Source: Yoonia sp034652275 (lineage in GTDB: Bacteria; Pseudomonadota; Alphaproteobacteria; Rhodobacterales; Rhodobacteraceae). Taken from it: a stretch of 64,000 nt of DNA. The DNA is taken from NCBI RefSeq assembly GCF_034652275.1, contig NZ_JAXIWG010000002.1:620001-684000 (forward strand), read 5' to 3'. Positions 41,913 to 50,646 of the stretch are shown piece by piece. The notes beneath the pieces are model-generated. The model saw nothing but the letters and a program-made list of their open reading frames with translations. It did not search any database and was not told the DNA's origin. The position numbers and the translations under genes are program-made. Numbering within the stretch: the first letter of the stretch is position 1; the number at the start of each line of letters is the position of its first letter.

Positions 41913-42734
41913 ATGGGGCAACGGCAAGTTTCGTTTAACACGGATATTTTCACGCAAACGGCATCGATTTTTGAAACAAAACGGCAGGTTTTACCACCTG
42001 TTGTAGTCGAGAACCTCGCAAAAGAAGTTGTACGACGCATTGTCGATAGCAAATCTCGCGCGGCTTCGTTTGACACAGCTACGATCAGCCCAGATCGTAT
42101 CAACGCATTTTGCGACGCATTAATCCGGCCGAGCCCCGATCCAGCTTTACGCTTCATCGAAGACCGCCGGGCCGAAGGTGTAACCCGACAAGGTGTTTAT
42201 CTTGGCTATATTACCGGCGCCGCCGTCTGCCTCGATGACGGGTGGGCGAGCGACAAATATTCATGCATCGACGTGACATATGGCACTGGCCATCTCTATG
42301 CCTTGATGCGAGCGTTGCGCGTCGAAGGTCCCACACGCCCTGTTGCGTTTCAACGCAACCGCAATGCACTTTTCGCAACAGTGCCTGGCGATGATCAAGG
42401 AATTAGTACGACTGTCGCAGCTGACATGTTGCGAGAAATTGGCTGGGAAATCGATCTCAGGACCAAAACCGAACATAATGCTCTTGTTGCGCATATTGAA
42501 CGGACCTGTCCACACATCATCGTGCTCTTCCTCAGTACGATGCGGCGGCTAGATGCACTCATTCAGCTGATTGTTTCCACGCGCATCGTCTTGCCTAACT
42601 GCATCATCGGCGTAGCGCCGCTAGAGACCATTAACGTGGACCGGCTGGGTGCTCTGGCAGATATTGATCTGGTGTTCAAAGACGTAAGGACAGCCTGCCG
42701 GGAATTAGACCGGCTCATCGCACCACGTTGTTAA
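41913..42734 (+). CDS. Cobalamin-binding-domain-like regulatory protein (AerR/SCHIC-like)
   Basis: The 273-residue protein has a helical N-terminal half ('VVVENLAKEVVRRIVDSK', 'RFIEDRRAEGVTRQGVYLGYITGAA') and a B12-binding-like Rossmann half. The latter reads 'ALFATVPGDDQGISTTVAADMLREIGWEIDLRTKTEHNALVAHI' and 'IIVLFLSTMRRLDALIQLI'. This follows the SCHIC domain of AerR/PpaA light and redox antirepressors. The D-x-H-x-x-G cobalamin ligand motif appears as D-D-Q-G-I, so the axial His is missing. The ATG at 41913 has GGAGGG upstream. Role uncertain. Confidence 0.65.
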   Translation: MGQRQVSFNTDIFTQTASIFETKRQVLPPVVVENLAKEVVRRIVDSKSRAASFDTATISPDRINAFCDALIRPSPDPALRFIEDRRAEGVTRQGVYLGYITGAAVCLDDGWASDKYSCIDVTYGTGHLYALMRALRVEGPTRPVAFQRNRNALFATVPGDDQGISTTVAADMLREIGWEIDLRTKTEHNALVAHIERTCPHIIVLFLSTMRRLDALIQLIVSTRIVLPNCIIGVAPLETINVDRLGALADIDLVFKDVRTACRELDRLIAPRC

Positions 42735-43363
42735 TCAGTCTGTCGCTATCGAAGCAAATCTCAATATCCTGATGACGTTCGGTGTTTGCTCGAATGCCCA
42801 ATTAGAGGTGTTGCTGCGTCGCTGCGTTCTCCGCAACTGTGATTTATCCGGGCCGCCCATACCGAACCTTGGCGGGCGTACGGCAATATTGAGCGGGATC
42901 GAGGTGACGACCTGTGAGGTAAGGATCATCGCTGCGATCCGGATACTCAACGTGATCAATAATCTCTCACCTGAAAGCCTGACTACGATCCCGAATATCT
43001 CGATCCCCATGTTGCCCGTGAGCCTTGAGCCATGATTGAGCGGCGCGGGACGCCCAGCATGACGGTTCGCTTGGCGACGAGCCGCTATTGCAGTTTGCTG
43101 CTTAAGCAATGCCGCAACCTCGCAGAGCGCTGCCCGCCCCCTCGAGACGATGCGCTTCTGGCCGCCGGTCTCGGCCCTAAGCTGACGGTCAGGGAAGCCG
43201 TGGAATAATAACAGATTTTCGTCGTATCGGACATTATGCACGACACGCGATCGTGCTTCAGGCAGGCGTTCCGGTAGTGATCACTGTTCCTTCGGAATGA
43301 GCGCAATGGTCCAGCTTGTGGAAATGCCGCCATCCGCTGCTGCTGCAAATGGCGGCGCCTAGA
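42735..43363. other. Intergenic region with degenerate repeat
   Basis: No gene is supported; the longest frames have no start signals or recognisable motif. Copy B of the degenerate repeat lies at 43124-43184. Confidence 0.5.
43124..43184. repeat. Degenerate repeat, copy B
   Basis: This segment pairs with 38481-38541 at about 44 of 61 positions. It has the same core CCTCGAGACG..GCCGGTCTCGGCCC. Confidence 0.6.
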
Positions 43364-43987
43364 TCAATAGGTTTCGACAATGTCGCTGTATTCACCACGC
43401 ACTTGGATGGTCATGGTGATGGGCGTGCTGTCGCGGTTGCGCCAGAACCAGCCGTGATCACCGGCAAAGGGCGCTTCAATAATGCCCTCGCCTTCGGTTT
43501 GGCCAGCACCACGCTCATAATCGACAGACTCTCCGCCACTGTGGGCATGCAGGTCAAAATTGACCCGTCCGCCTGTCGCGGTCCACGAGTAGGTGACCGT
43601 GTTGCCCGCCTCCATCGTCATCTTGATTTCGGCTGTGTCACCGGGTTCCAGAACAAATGTTACTTCGTCCTGCCAGGCTTCCTGCGCATGGGCAGCGCTG
43701 ACGAACAGGCCGAACACGCTGTCCAGCAGACTGGATGATTGGTCCAGTGCGCGCTGTTCATCCAGCAGGCGATCCGCCTCGGCTTCTTCGGCCAGCTGAA
43801 CCTTGATCTCGCCCATTTCGGTCAGGCCAAGAACACGGCCGACTCCAGTCGGGTCGATGGCATACTCCGCAGGCAGAACCACGGTGACCAGGATGGCAGC
43901 AGCGCCGATGCCCGCGATGATGGTGGAGCGGAACAGTTGCGCTTTGGTTGGCAATTCTTCGATGTTTGGTTTGGGTGCATTATGCAT
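43364..43987 (-). CDS. Single-pass membrane-anchored periplasmic protein next to HupE
   Basis: The 207-residue protein has one membrane helix at about residues 22-42 ('STIIAGIGAAAILVTVVLP') and a short acidic helical region. A second hydrophobic stretch ending 'FVSAAHAQEAW' is followed by a beta-rich domain ('EVTFVLEPGDTAEIKMTMEAGNTVTYSW', 'GDHGWFWRNRD'). It is the last gene of the HupE operon, 19 bp downstream. It may support metal handling at the outer face of the membrane; no enzyme motif was seen. Confidence 0.7.
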   Translation of the reverse strand: MHNAPKPNIEELPTKAQLFRSTIIAGIGAAAILVTVVLPAEYAIDPTGVGRVLGLTEMGEIKVQLAEEAEADRLLDEQRALDQSSSLLDSVFGLFVSAAHAQEAWQDEVTFVLEPGDTAEIKMTMEAGNTVTYSWTATGGRVNFDLHAHSGGESVDYERGAGQTEGEGIIEAPFAGDHGWFWRNRDSTPITMTIQVRGEYSDIVETY

Positions 43988-44006
43988 GTGACTATCCGTT
44001 CTTTGT

Positions 44007-44735
44007 TCAGGTTGATGCGATGTAACCGGCGACCTGATAGGCCGTCAGCCAGATGCCAAGGCCCATCATCACCACGTTGGCGATGGTGGCCTGCCGCATG
44101 AAGTTGGGGTGGCGGCGCCAATAACCCATGACGATCAGGATCACGGCAAGGGCAAGCAACTGGCCCACCTCGACCCCGACGTTGAAGGCCAGAAGGTTTG
44201 CCAACAGACCGTCCTGCGGGATCTGGTATTCAATGATTTTCGTGGCCAAACCCGTGCCGTGAAACAGCCCGAAGATCAGCGTTGCGACCTTGGTGTTGGG
44301 CTGGAAGCCGAACCATTTCTGGTAATAGCCAAGGTTGTCGAGCGCCTTGTAAACCACCGACAACCCGATGATCGCGTCAATGATATAAGCGTTGATGCCC
44401 CAGCCATACCACACGCCGAACAGCATGGTGACGGAATGGCCGATCGCGAACAGGCTGACATAGATGCCAACGTCCTTCATCCGGTAAAGGAAGAAGACAA
44501 CGCCCAGCAGGAACAGGATATGGTCGTATCCTGTGACCATGTGTTTGGCACCGAGGTAGATGAAGGGAATGATCTTCACCCCCCAGATTTCCTGAATGTA
44601 GCCCGCATCACCAGCGGTGACGTTATGGGCAAAGGCTTGCGCCGCAGTCAGCATGAACGCCGCAAGCAGGATAAAGGTCAGCGCAAGCGGGCGGGTTGGT
44701 GCCAGGGCGCGCAGGACCCGCGAAGTCGAGGTCAT
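44007..44735 (-). CDS. HupE/UreJ family nickel/cobalt permease
   Basis: The 242-residue membrane protein has a signal-like first helix ending 'AFAHNVTAGDAGYIQ'. The HupE hallmark 'GAKHMVTGYDHILFLLGVVFFL' follows, then 'FAIGHSVTMLFGVW' and 'FGLFHGTGLATKIIEYQ'. HupE/UreJ proteins are secondary transporters for Ni(II) or Co(II). The start at 44735 follows GGAG on the minus strand; the longer in-frame extension has no site. Between a His-rich gene and an anchored-protein gene, and divergent from the regulator and exporter. Confidence 0.88.
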   Translation of the reverse strand: MTSTSRVLRALAPTRPLALTFILLAAFMLTAAQAFAHNVTAGDAGYIQEIWGVKIIPFIYLGAKHMVTGYDHILFLLGVVFFLYRMKDVGIYVSLFAIGHSVTMLFGVWYGWGINAYIIDAIIGLSVVYKALDNLGYYQKWFGFQPNTKVATLIFGLFHGTGLATKIIEYQIPQDGLLANLLAFNVGVEVGQLLALAVILIVMGYWRRHPNFMRQATIANVVMMGLGIWLTAYQVAGYIAST

Positions 44736-44790
44736 GGATTTGTCTCCAGTGTGTGATTGATGGAAAGGTCGTGCCGCAACGCGGCCCGCA

Positions 44791-45144
44791 TCATCCACGC
44801 GGAGGTCGATCAATCATGTAACTGCGATATGGTCCTGCCGAGGATGCATGCAGATGCCAGACATCACGGCTGTCCCATACTTCGTTCGTTGTCGCGGCCA
44901 GCGCCAGCACAGCCGGACTATGGTCATGATCCGCCACATCATGGCTATGACCATGTAAAGCCCATGCCAAGTCTTCATGGAATCCGTGGGTATGCCCGTG
45001 TTCCGCGATCATCGCGCGGTGATCGGCAATGACATCGAACACCGATGGCGCATGGTCCGTCGCTTGTGCGATCGACCACACGACCAGCGCCAGACACAAA
45101 AGTGCCGACCACACAGTTCGTCCGAAGGTTTTCAGCCGTTGCAC
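44791..45144 (-). CDS. His-rich exported protein of the nickel locus
   Basis: The 117-residue protein starts at GTG 45144 with AGGAA upstream. An N-terminal hydrophobic segment ('VWSALLCLALVVWSIAQA') acts as signal peptide or anchor. The rest is rich in His, with clusters 'EHGHTHGFHE' and 'LHGHSHDVADHDHS'. Such clusters bind Ni, Co or Zn. It is the first gene of the HupE operon and is separated from the regulator by an 85-bp gap containing the palindromic operator. A metallochaperone or buffer role is inferred. Confidence 0.7.
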   Translation of the reverse strand: MQRLKTFGRTVWSALLCLALVVWSIAQATDHAPSVFDVIADHRAMIAEHGHTHGFHEDLAWALHGHSHDVADHDHSPAVLALAATTNEVWDSRDVWHLHASSAGPYRSYMIDRPPRG

Positions 45145-45201
45145 GGGAATTCCTGACTGCTCGATCCTGTCCGCAGCATGTTGTTCATGCCATCTTGTTC
45201 T

Positions 45202-45218
45202 ATCCCCCCGGGGGGGAT
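45202..45218. promoter_or_regulatory. GC-tract palindrome, probable CsoR/RcnR-family operator
   Basis: AT-CCCCCC followed by GGGGGGG-AT, flanked by TAT-rich sequence. CsoR/RcnR-family repressors bind GC tracts bordered by short A/T inverted repeats. It lies 11 bp before the regulator start and 57 bp before the start of the divergent His-rich gene, so one site can control both directions. Confidence 0.75.
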
Positions 45219-45229
45219 ATTTCCGTTCT

Positions 45230-45490
45230 ATGATAAAGCCCCATCCCCATGCAACCCACCCCGCTTTAATTGCCCGGCTGAAACGCGCCGATGGGCATCT
45301 GCGTGCAGTGATAGAGATGATCGAGGCAGGCAAACCCTGCGTCGAGATCGCACAGCAGATGCAGGCGGTCGAAAATGCCGTGGCCAATGCAAAGCGCGCT
45401 CTGATCCATGACCATATCGACCACTGCTTGGATGCCAACCAATCCCCCGCGGATCGTGAAGAACTGAAAGCGGTCTCGCGCTACCTTTAG
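45230..45490 (+). CDS. CsoR/RcnR-family metal-sensing repressor, InrS-like
   Basis: The 86-residue all-helical protein begins 'MIKPHPHATHPALIARLKRADGHLRAVIEMI'. The metal-binding positions by spacing are His5, Cys37, His62 and Cys66 (separations 32, 25 and 4). The Cys-His-Cys set is that of CsoR, and the extra N-terminal His matches the nickel sensor InrS. It would release its operator when Ni(II) (or Co(II) or Cu(I)) binds. The exporter gene begins 10 bp downstream. Confidence 0.85.
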   Translation: MIKPHPHATHPALIARLKRADGHLRAVIEMIEAGKPCVEIAQQMQAVENAVANAKRALIHDHIDHCLDANQSPADREELKAVSRYL

Positions 45491-45500
45491 GACCGCCCCC

Positions 45501-46820
45501 ATGCTGCAAGTCCTTGCCGACCGGACCTACCGTCATCTGTTCGCAGCGCAGGTCGTGGCATTGCTGGGCACGGGGTTGGCCACTGTCGCACTTGGCCTGC
45601 TGGCCTTTGATCTGGCGGGCGATAATGCCGCGATGGTGCTGGGGACGGTCTTTGCGATCAAGATGGTGGCCTATGTGGGTGTCGCACCTGTCGCCGCTGC
45701 CTTTGCGGGCAAGGTAAACCGGCGCGCGTTTCTGGTGGTGCTTGATCTGGTGCGTGCGGCCGTGGCGCTGTGCCTGCCCTTCGTGACGGAGATCTGGCAG
45801 GTTTACGTGCTGATCTTCGTGCTGCAATCCGCCTCTGCCGCCTTCACGCCGACCTTTCAGGCAACGATCCCCGACATCCTGCCGGACGAGGCGCAATACA
45901 CCCGCGCGCTGTCACTGTCGCGGTTAGCCTATGATCTTGAAAATATCGCAAGCCCGATGCTGGCGGGGCTATTGCTGGCGATGGTCAGCTATAACGCGCT
46001 GTTCCTTGGCACGGTGGCAGGTTTTGCCGCCTCGGCCATGCTGATTGTCTCGGTCATTCTGCCCAGCCCACAACCATCCGCTCCGCGCGGCATCTATGAC
46101 CGAACGACGCGCGGCATCCGCATTTACCTTGCCACACCACGTCTGCGCGGGCTGCTGGCGCTGAACATGGCGGCTGCGGCGGCGGGCGCGATGGTGCTGG
46201 TCAATTCCGTCGTGCTGGTGCGTGGCACGCTCGGGCTGGATGCGTCCGCTCTTGCGTGGACGCTGTTCGCCTTCGGGGCGGGGTCGATGGCTGCCGCACT
46301 GTTTTTGCCACGTGTGCTGGACAGCGTGGCGGATCGGCGAGTGATGATCGGTGGTGCTATGCTGATGGTCGTGACGCTTGCCGCACTGGCAAGTGAAGTC
46401 GCAATTGCAGGGCTGATCTGGCCGGTCCTCCTTGGAGCTTGGCTGCTTGTGGGTCTGGGGTATTCTGCCGTCCTGACGCCATCCGGGCGGTTGCTGCGCC
46501 GCTCTGCCCATGCAGAGGATCGACCCGCGCTGTTCGCGGCACAATTTGCGCTCAGCCATGCCTGCTGGCTTCTGACCTATCCGCTGTCAGGATGGCTGAT
46601 GACCCAGTTCGGACTTATTCCGGCGCTTAGTGTGATGACGGTGCTGGCAGGTGTAGGCATCCTCGCCGCCATGCGCCTTTGGCCAAGCGAAGATCCGGAA
46701 ACGCTTGAGCATACCCATGACAACCTGCCACCCGACCATCCGCACCTTCAGGGTGCTCGGAAGCACGTGCATACCTTTGTCGTGGATGAGAACCACCCTC
46801 GCTGGGCGTCCCAACTTTAA
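45501..46820 (+). CDS. MFS metal exporter with His-rich C-terminus (NreB/NrsD-like)
   Basis: The 439-residue MFS protein has about 12 hydrophobic segments and the TM4-5 region 'LQSASAAFTPTFQATIPDILPDEAQYTRALSLSRL'. The cytosolic tail contains 'LEHTHDNLPPDHPHLQGARKHVHTFVVDENH', eight His within 31 residues. This tail is characteristic of nickel exporters NreB and NrsD. It follows the InrS-like regulator by 10 bp. Function as Ni(II) (or Co(II)) efflux pump is inferred from tail and context. Confidence 0.8.
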   Translation: MLQVLADRTYRHLFAAQVVALLGTGLATVALGLLAFDLAGDNAAMVLGTVFAIKMVAYVGVAPVAAAFAGKVNRRAFLVVLDLVRAAVALCLPFVTEIWQVYVLIFVLQSASAAFTPTFQATIPDILPDEAQYTRALSLSRLAYDLENIASPMLAGLLLAMVSYNALFLGTVAGFAASAMLIVSVILPSPQPSAPRGIYDRTTRGIRIYLATPRLRGLLALNMAAAAAGAMVLVNSVVLVRGTLGLDASALAWTLFAFGAGSMAAALFLPRVLDSVADRRVMIGGAMLMVVTLAALASEVAIAGLIWPVLLGAWLLVGLGYSAVLTPSGRLLRRSAHAEDRPALFAAQFALSHACWLLTYPLSGWLMTQFGLIPALSVMTVLAGVGILAAMRLWPSEDPETLEHTHDNLPPDHPHLQGARKHVHTFVVDENHPRWASQL

Positions 46821-47150
46821 GGCGTAACATAGCCATATCCTGGGCTTCAGTTATAGTTTAAGAATGTCCGCTTTGAGTCCTACTCAAGACCCATGCCGCA
46901 TCGCAACGAAAGTCCGGAATCCGCCCTTCCTGAAGGTGCTGTCTGACCTACCTGATCGGTCCTATCCTGCCGTTAGGCCCACCCGCAGCAAGCGGCCGCT
47001 GCCGCTCGGTTCCGGCCATTACCGACTCCGCGGCAGAGGTCCGAGGTCAGCCCTGCGCAGGTGTGCAGCACGGAATATTGGCGTGATCATTCAAGACCGC
47101 GGCACAGACGCACCCTAATTTCCGACTTAGATCATGACCGGGAGTTCTTC
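46821..47150. other. Intergenic region
   Basis: No gene is supported. It contains 'AATGTCCGCTTT' (46863) and other fragments similar to the decayed repeats at 35580-36310. It marks a boundary between the metal locus and a GC-richer unit. Confidence 0.4.
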
Positions 47151-47606
47151 ATGTCCTTCGTCCTCAATAGCAAAAGCCAAGACATTCCGCCCGAGTGGGC
47201 CGACGAGCCGTTGCTCTTTCTACTTCGAGAGCACCTTGGCCTCACGGGCGCGAAGTTCGGCTGCGGCGTGGGCATCTGCGGCGCCTGCACCGTCATCGTG
47301 GATGGAGAAGCGGCGCGCGCCTGCATCATACGTGCCGGGGATGTGGAAGGCCTCCCAGTCCGCACGGTCGAGGGTCTGGCCGGCGCGGATATGCTGCATC
47401 CTGTGCAACGGGCATGGCTCGACCTCGCCGTGCCGCAGTGCGGCTACTGCCAGGCCGGGCAGATCATGTCCGCCATCGCGCTCCTGGAGCGGATCCCGGA
47501 GCCTTCGGCAGGGGACATCGACGTCGCGATGGACGGTAATCTCTGCCGGTGCGGAACCTATCCGCGAATCCGCGCCGCCATCCTGCGCGCGGCGGAGGAC
47601 CTGTGA
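47151..47606 (+). CDS. Molybdenum hydroxylase small [2Fe-2S] subunit (IorA-like)
   Basis: The 151-residue protein has two iron-sulfur motif groups: 'CGVGICGACTV' (plant-type ferredoxin) in the N-half and 'CGYCQAGQ' with 'CRCGTY' in the C-half. This is the small subunit of xanthine-oxidase-family hydroxylases, in the length class of isoquinoline 1-oxidoreductase alpha. It passes electrons from the molybdenum centre to an acceptor. The ATG at 47151 is followed by an overlapping large-subunit start (TGATG). Confidence 0.92.
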   Translation: MSFVLNSKSQDIPPEWADEPLLFLLREHLGLTGAKFGCGVGICGACTVIVDGEAARACIIRAGDVEGLPVRTVEGLAGADMLHPVQRAWLDLAVPQCGYCQAGQIMSAIALLERIPEPSAGDIDVAMDGNLCRCGTYPRIRAAILRAAEDL

Positions 47607-49669
47607 TGCGGCGGCGAAGCTTTATGGCCGCCGCGGCCGGCGGTCTTGTGGCGCTGCTCGGCGGGGGTGCAGGGGTCTGGAGTCAGGTTCCTGTCATCCC
47701 CTCGCGCCCGAATCCCGATGCGCAGACGGCGCTGGGTTGGATCGTGCATGCGGACGGGAGGTTCACCCTCACCCTGCCTCGTGCCGAAATGGGACAGAAT
47801 ATCGCGACGGCGCTGAAGCAGGTAGCTTGCTCGGAACTCGGGGCCGACTGGGACGCGGTGGACGTCCTTCTCCACGCCACCGGCATGGCGCGTGTCAAGG
47901 CGACGGTGGGCAGCGAGTCCGTCATGCTTTACGCCGAGCCCCTCGCTCAAGCCTGCGCCGCGCTGCGTGACGCGCTCGCCGCGGGACAAGTGACCGGCAT
48001 AGTCACCGTCACGAAGCGGCCGCTGCCCGAGCTGCGCTCTATGCGGACCGGCGGACTGATGGGCACCAGCCCCGAGATCGCGCAGGGGCGCGGGATCGTG
48101 ACCGGCGCGCCGCTCTATGCCGCCGATGTCAGGTTGCCGGGGATGCTCTTTGGCCGGGTGCTACGCGCGCCGGCGTCGGTCGAAGTTGCGTCGCAGCCGC
48201 TGTGTTGGAACCTGAAGGCCGCGCAAGCCGTGCTGGGGTTCGTCGCCATTGTCGAAGATTGCGGCCCGCCCATCGGTAAAGCGCGAGGCCTCGGCATTGT
48301 TGCGTCGCGGCCGGGTGCTCTTGAGGTCATCGCCGAGGCGCTGGGGGTGGACTGGGACATCGCGGGGGACCCGCCCCTCATGGACATAGAGCGTGCCGTG
48401 GACATCGACGCGCGGCTGGCCGACGGGGCGCTTCCGCACCGGGTTCTGGGTGGCGACCCTCGAGAGGAGGACTGGGACGTTGACCTACGGCTCGACGTGC
48501 CGCTGGCCGCCCATGGGCCGATCGAGCCGCGCGCAGCGGTCGCCGAGTGGGATGCGGACGGGCTCAAGGTCTGGGCCGGGACGCAGGATGCTTTCTACGT
48601 CCGCGACGTGCTGGTCGATGCCTTCGGGCTGGGCGCGCCGAGTGTCACGGTGCAATCCTGCCGCATCGGCGGGGCCTTTGGGGGCAAGACGATCTGCACG
48701 GTTGAGGCCGAGGCCGCCGCACTCGCAAGGGCAGCCGGCGTCCCGGTCAAGGTGCAGTGGACGCGGGCGCAGGAATACGCCCTCGGCTTTCACCGCCCGC
48801 CGTCGTCGCACCGGATCAGGGCGCGGCTGAGGGGCGGGCGCATCACGGACTGGGACCACGCGCAGGTGTCTTCGCACGTCATGTTCACTTCTGCCGTCTT
48901 GCCGGTGTGGATGCAGCGCGGCACGGACCTTTTAGCCGGTGATGGCGGCGTCGCGCGGGGAATGGCAGCGCCCTATGTGTTGGGCCGGGCGCGGGCAGCC
49001 TACGATGTCGCCCGCCTGCCGGTGCATACGGGACCTTGGCGTGGGCTCGGTGCGGGGCCCAATGCGCTGGCCATCGAAAGCGTCATGGACGAGGCGGCGC
49101 TTGCAGCCGGGGCGGACCCTCTGGCATTCCGCCTCGCCCATGTGGAGGACCCGATCCTCGCCACCGTGCTGGCGCGGGTGGGCGAGATCGCCGCTTGGGG
49201 AGAGCCGCCCGCGGCAACGGAGGGTCTCCGCCGCGGGCGCGGGATCGGCTGCGGCATCTACAAGGAGACGAGTTACGCCGCCGCCGTCGCCAATGTCGCC
49301 GTCGATAGTCGCGGGCGGGTGCAGGTCACGGGGCTCTGGTGTGTGCATGACTGCGGCCTCGTCATCAATCCCGACCAGGTGCGCGCGCAGTGTGAGGGCA
49401 ACCTTGTCTGGAGCCTTGGGATGGTTCTGATGGACGATCTGCCGACCGAAGCCGGGCATGTCGTGGCCGAGACCTTTGTCGACGCCCCGATCCCGCGCTT
49501 CACCGAAGTTCCGCCGGTCACGGTGGACCTGATCCTGAGCGACCGCGCGCCGCAGGGCGCGGGCGAGACCGCCATCGTTGCCGGGCCCGGCGCTATCGCC
49601 AACGCGATCCGCGCCGCCACCGGGCACAGGCCGATACGCTTTCCCGTTCGTGCCGGAGACGTGGGATGA
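47606..49669 (+). CDS. Molybdenum hydroxylase large subunit (IorB-like), exported
   Basis: The 687-residue protein has an N-terminal twin-arginine-like leader 'MRRRSFMAAAAGGLVALLGGG'. The xanthine-oxidase-type molybdopterin domains follow: 'GGAFGGKT' in the centre and the C-terminal 'APQGAGETAIVAGPGAIANAI' containing the catalytic Glu. IorB-type subunits oxidise aldehydes or N-heterocycles in the periplasm. It overlaps the small-subunit gene. The leader agrees with periplasmic location, and the small subunit would be carried along with it. The substrate is not known. Confidence 0.88.
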   Translation: MRRRSFMAAAAGGLVALLGGGAGVWSQVPVIPSRPNPDAQTALGWIVHADGRFTLTLPRAEMGQNIATALKQVACSELGADWDAVDVLLHATGMARVKATVGSESVMLYAEPLAQACAALRDALAAGQVTGIVTVTKRPLPELRSMRTGGLMGTSPEIAQGRGIVTGAPLYAADVRLPGMLFGRVLRAPASVEVASQPLCWNLKAAQAVLGFVAIVEDCGPPIGKARGLGIVASRPGALEVIAEALGVDWDIAGDPPLMDIERAVDIDARLADGALPHRVLGGDPREEDWDVDLRLDVPLAAHGPIEPRAAVAEWDADGLKVWAGTQDAFYVRDVLVDAFGLGAPSVTVQSCRIGGAFGGKTICTVEAEAAALARAAGVPVKVQWTRAQEYALGFHRPPSSHRIRARLRGGRITDWDHAQVSSHVMFTSAVLPVWMQRGTDLLAGDGGVARGMAAPYVLGRARAAYDVARLPVHTGPWRGLGAGPNALAIESVMDEAALAAGADPLAFRLAHVEDPILATVLARVGEIAAWGEPPAATEGLRRGRGIGCGIYKETSYAAAVANVAVDSRGRVQVTGLWCVHDCGLVINPDQVRAQCEGNLVWSLGMVLMDDLPTEAGHVVAETFVDAPIPRFTEVPPVTVDLILSDRAPQGAGETAIVAGPGAIANAIRAATGHRPIRFPVRAGDVG

Positions 49670-50646
49670 CAGCCTCTGAACAAACGTGCCACGATGCGTC
49701 ATGCTGTGCCGCGACAGGAGCAAAAACGATGAGCGGACGGGACGAGGGACAGGATTTCGCCTCGGCCGCAATGATGCGGTTGATCGCGGCGGGGCTGGCT
49801 CGGCAGGGTATTGCGCTGCGTGACCCACCACCGGCGGGGGCGCACGTCCCGCGGCTGGGAAAACGCGATGCGCTGGCGGCGATCCTTGCGGAGCATGGCC
49901 CAGTGGTGGTCCTGTCCATTGCCGATGCCGCGCGCCACATGCCACCCGAACCGGTCGTCCAGGCGCTGCTCGCGGCGCGGGATACGGGCGACCTGCTGGA
50001 GCGCTGGCGCCGGCTAGAGCGCTTCAGTCACGGGCGCCATGCAGTCGAGACGCACAACATGGAAGAGGGCATGTTCCGGCTGGTCCACCACACGCGGGAC
50101 GGCGGCCCTTCCCCAAGCTTCGGCGAGAGCCTTCTGGTAATGGGCGTTCTTGCCGTTTTGGCGGAGATCATCGGCTCGGCCGATGTGACGCTGGCGACCG
50201 AGACCGGCGATGTCTGGCGGGAAAAAGGAGTCTGGCACGCCCCGCGCCGGGCCGATGCCATGGGTAGCATGGTAATGTCGGCACCTGTCAGAACAATGCG
50301 CCGACCCGGTAATGGCGCTGTAAGAGCAGATGCTGTCGGCGGGTTGCGCCAGCGCCTCGCCGCCGATCCGGTTCGCCGCTGGACGCTGGCGAATCTCGCC
50401 AATGAGACGGCTACGTCTCCCCGGACCCTACAGCGTCGGCTTGCCCGGGAGGCCGTGACCTTCTCGCGCCTCGTCTCGGAGGCGCGATTGCAGGTCGCGG
50501 CGTCCCACCTTTGCGATGCTGACGGGCCCGGGCTCGCGGAGATAGGGTTCCTCGCCGGGTTCTCGGACCAGGCACATTTCGCGCGCACCTTCAGCCGCAA
50601 CGTTGGAACGACCCCCAGAAGCTACAGGGCCGAGTTTGGACGGTAA
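49666..50646 (+). CDS. AraC-family transcriptional regulator
   Basis: The 326-residue protein has two helix-turn-helix motifs at the C-terminus (about residues 230-325): 'WTLANLANETATSPRTLQRRLAREAVTFSRLV' and 'EIGFLAGFSDQAHFARTFSRNVGTTPRSYR'. The N-terminal half is a possible sensor domain without known motif and begins with a Cys-containing 'TCHDASCCAATG' stretch. Its ATG overlaps the large-subunit stop (ATGA). It likely controls the hydroxylase operon. Confidence 0.85.
   Translation: MTASEQTCHDASCCAATGAKTMSGRDEGQDFASAAMMRLIAAGLARQGIALRDPPPAGAHVPRLGKRDALAAILAEHGPVVVLSIADAARHMPPEPVVQALLAARDTGDLLERWRRLERFSHGRHAVETHNMEEGMFRLVHHTRDGGPSPSFGESLLVMGVLAVLAEIIGSADVTLATETGDVWREKGVWHAPRRADAMGSMVMSAPVRTMRRPGNGAVRADAVGGLRQRLAADPVRRWTLANLANETATSPRTLQRRLAREAVTFSRLVSEARLQVAASHLCDADGPGLAEIGFLAGFSDQAHFARTFSRNVGTTPRSYRAEFGR

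Noticed and set aside
42735..43241. 168-codon minus-strand frame between the cobalamin-like gene and the HupE operon
   Set aside because: It crosses a degenerate repeat, has no ribosome binding site and no recognisable motif.
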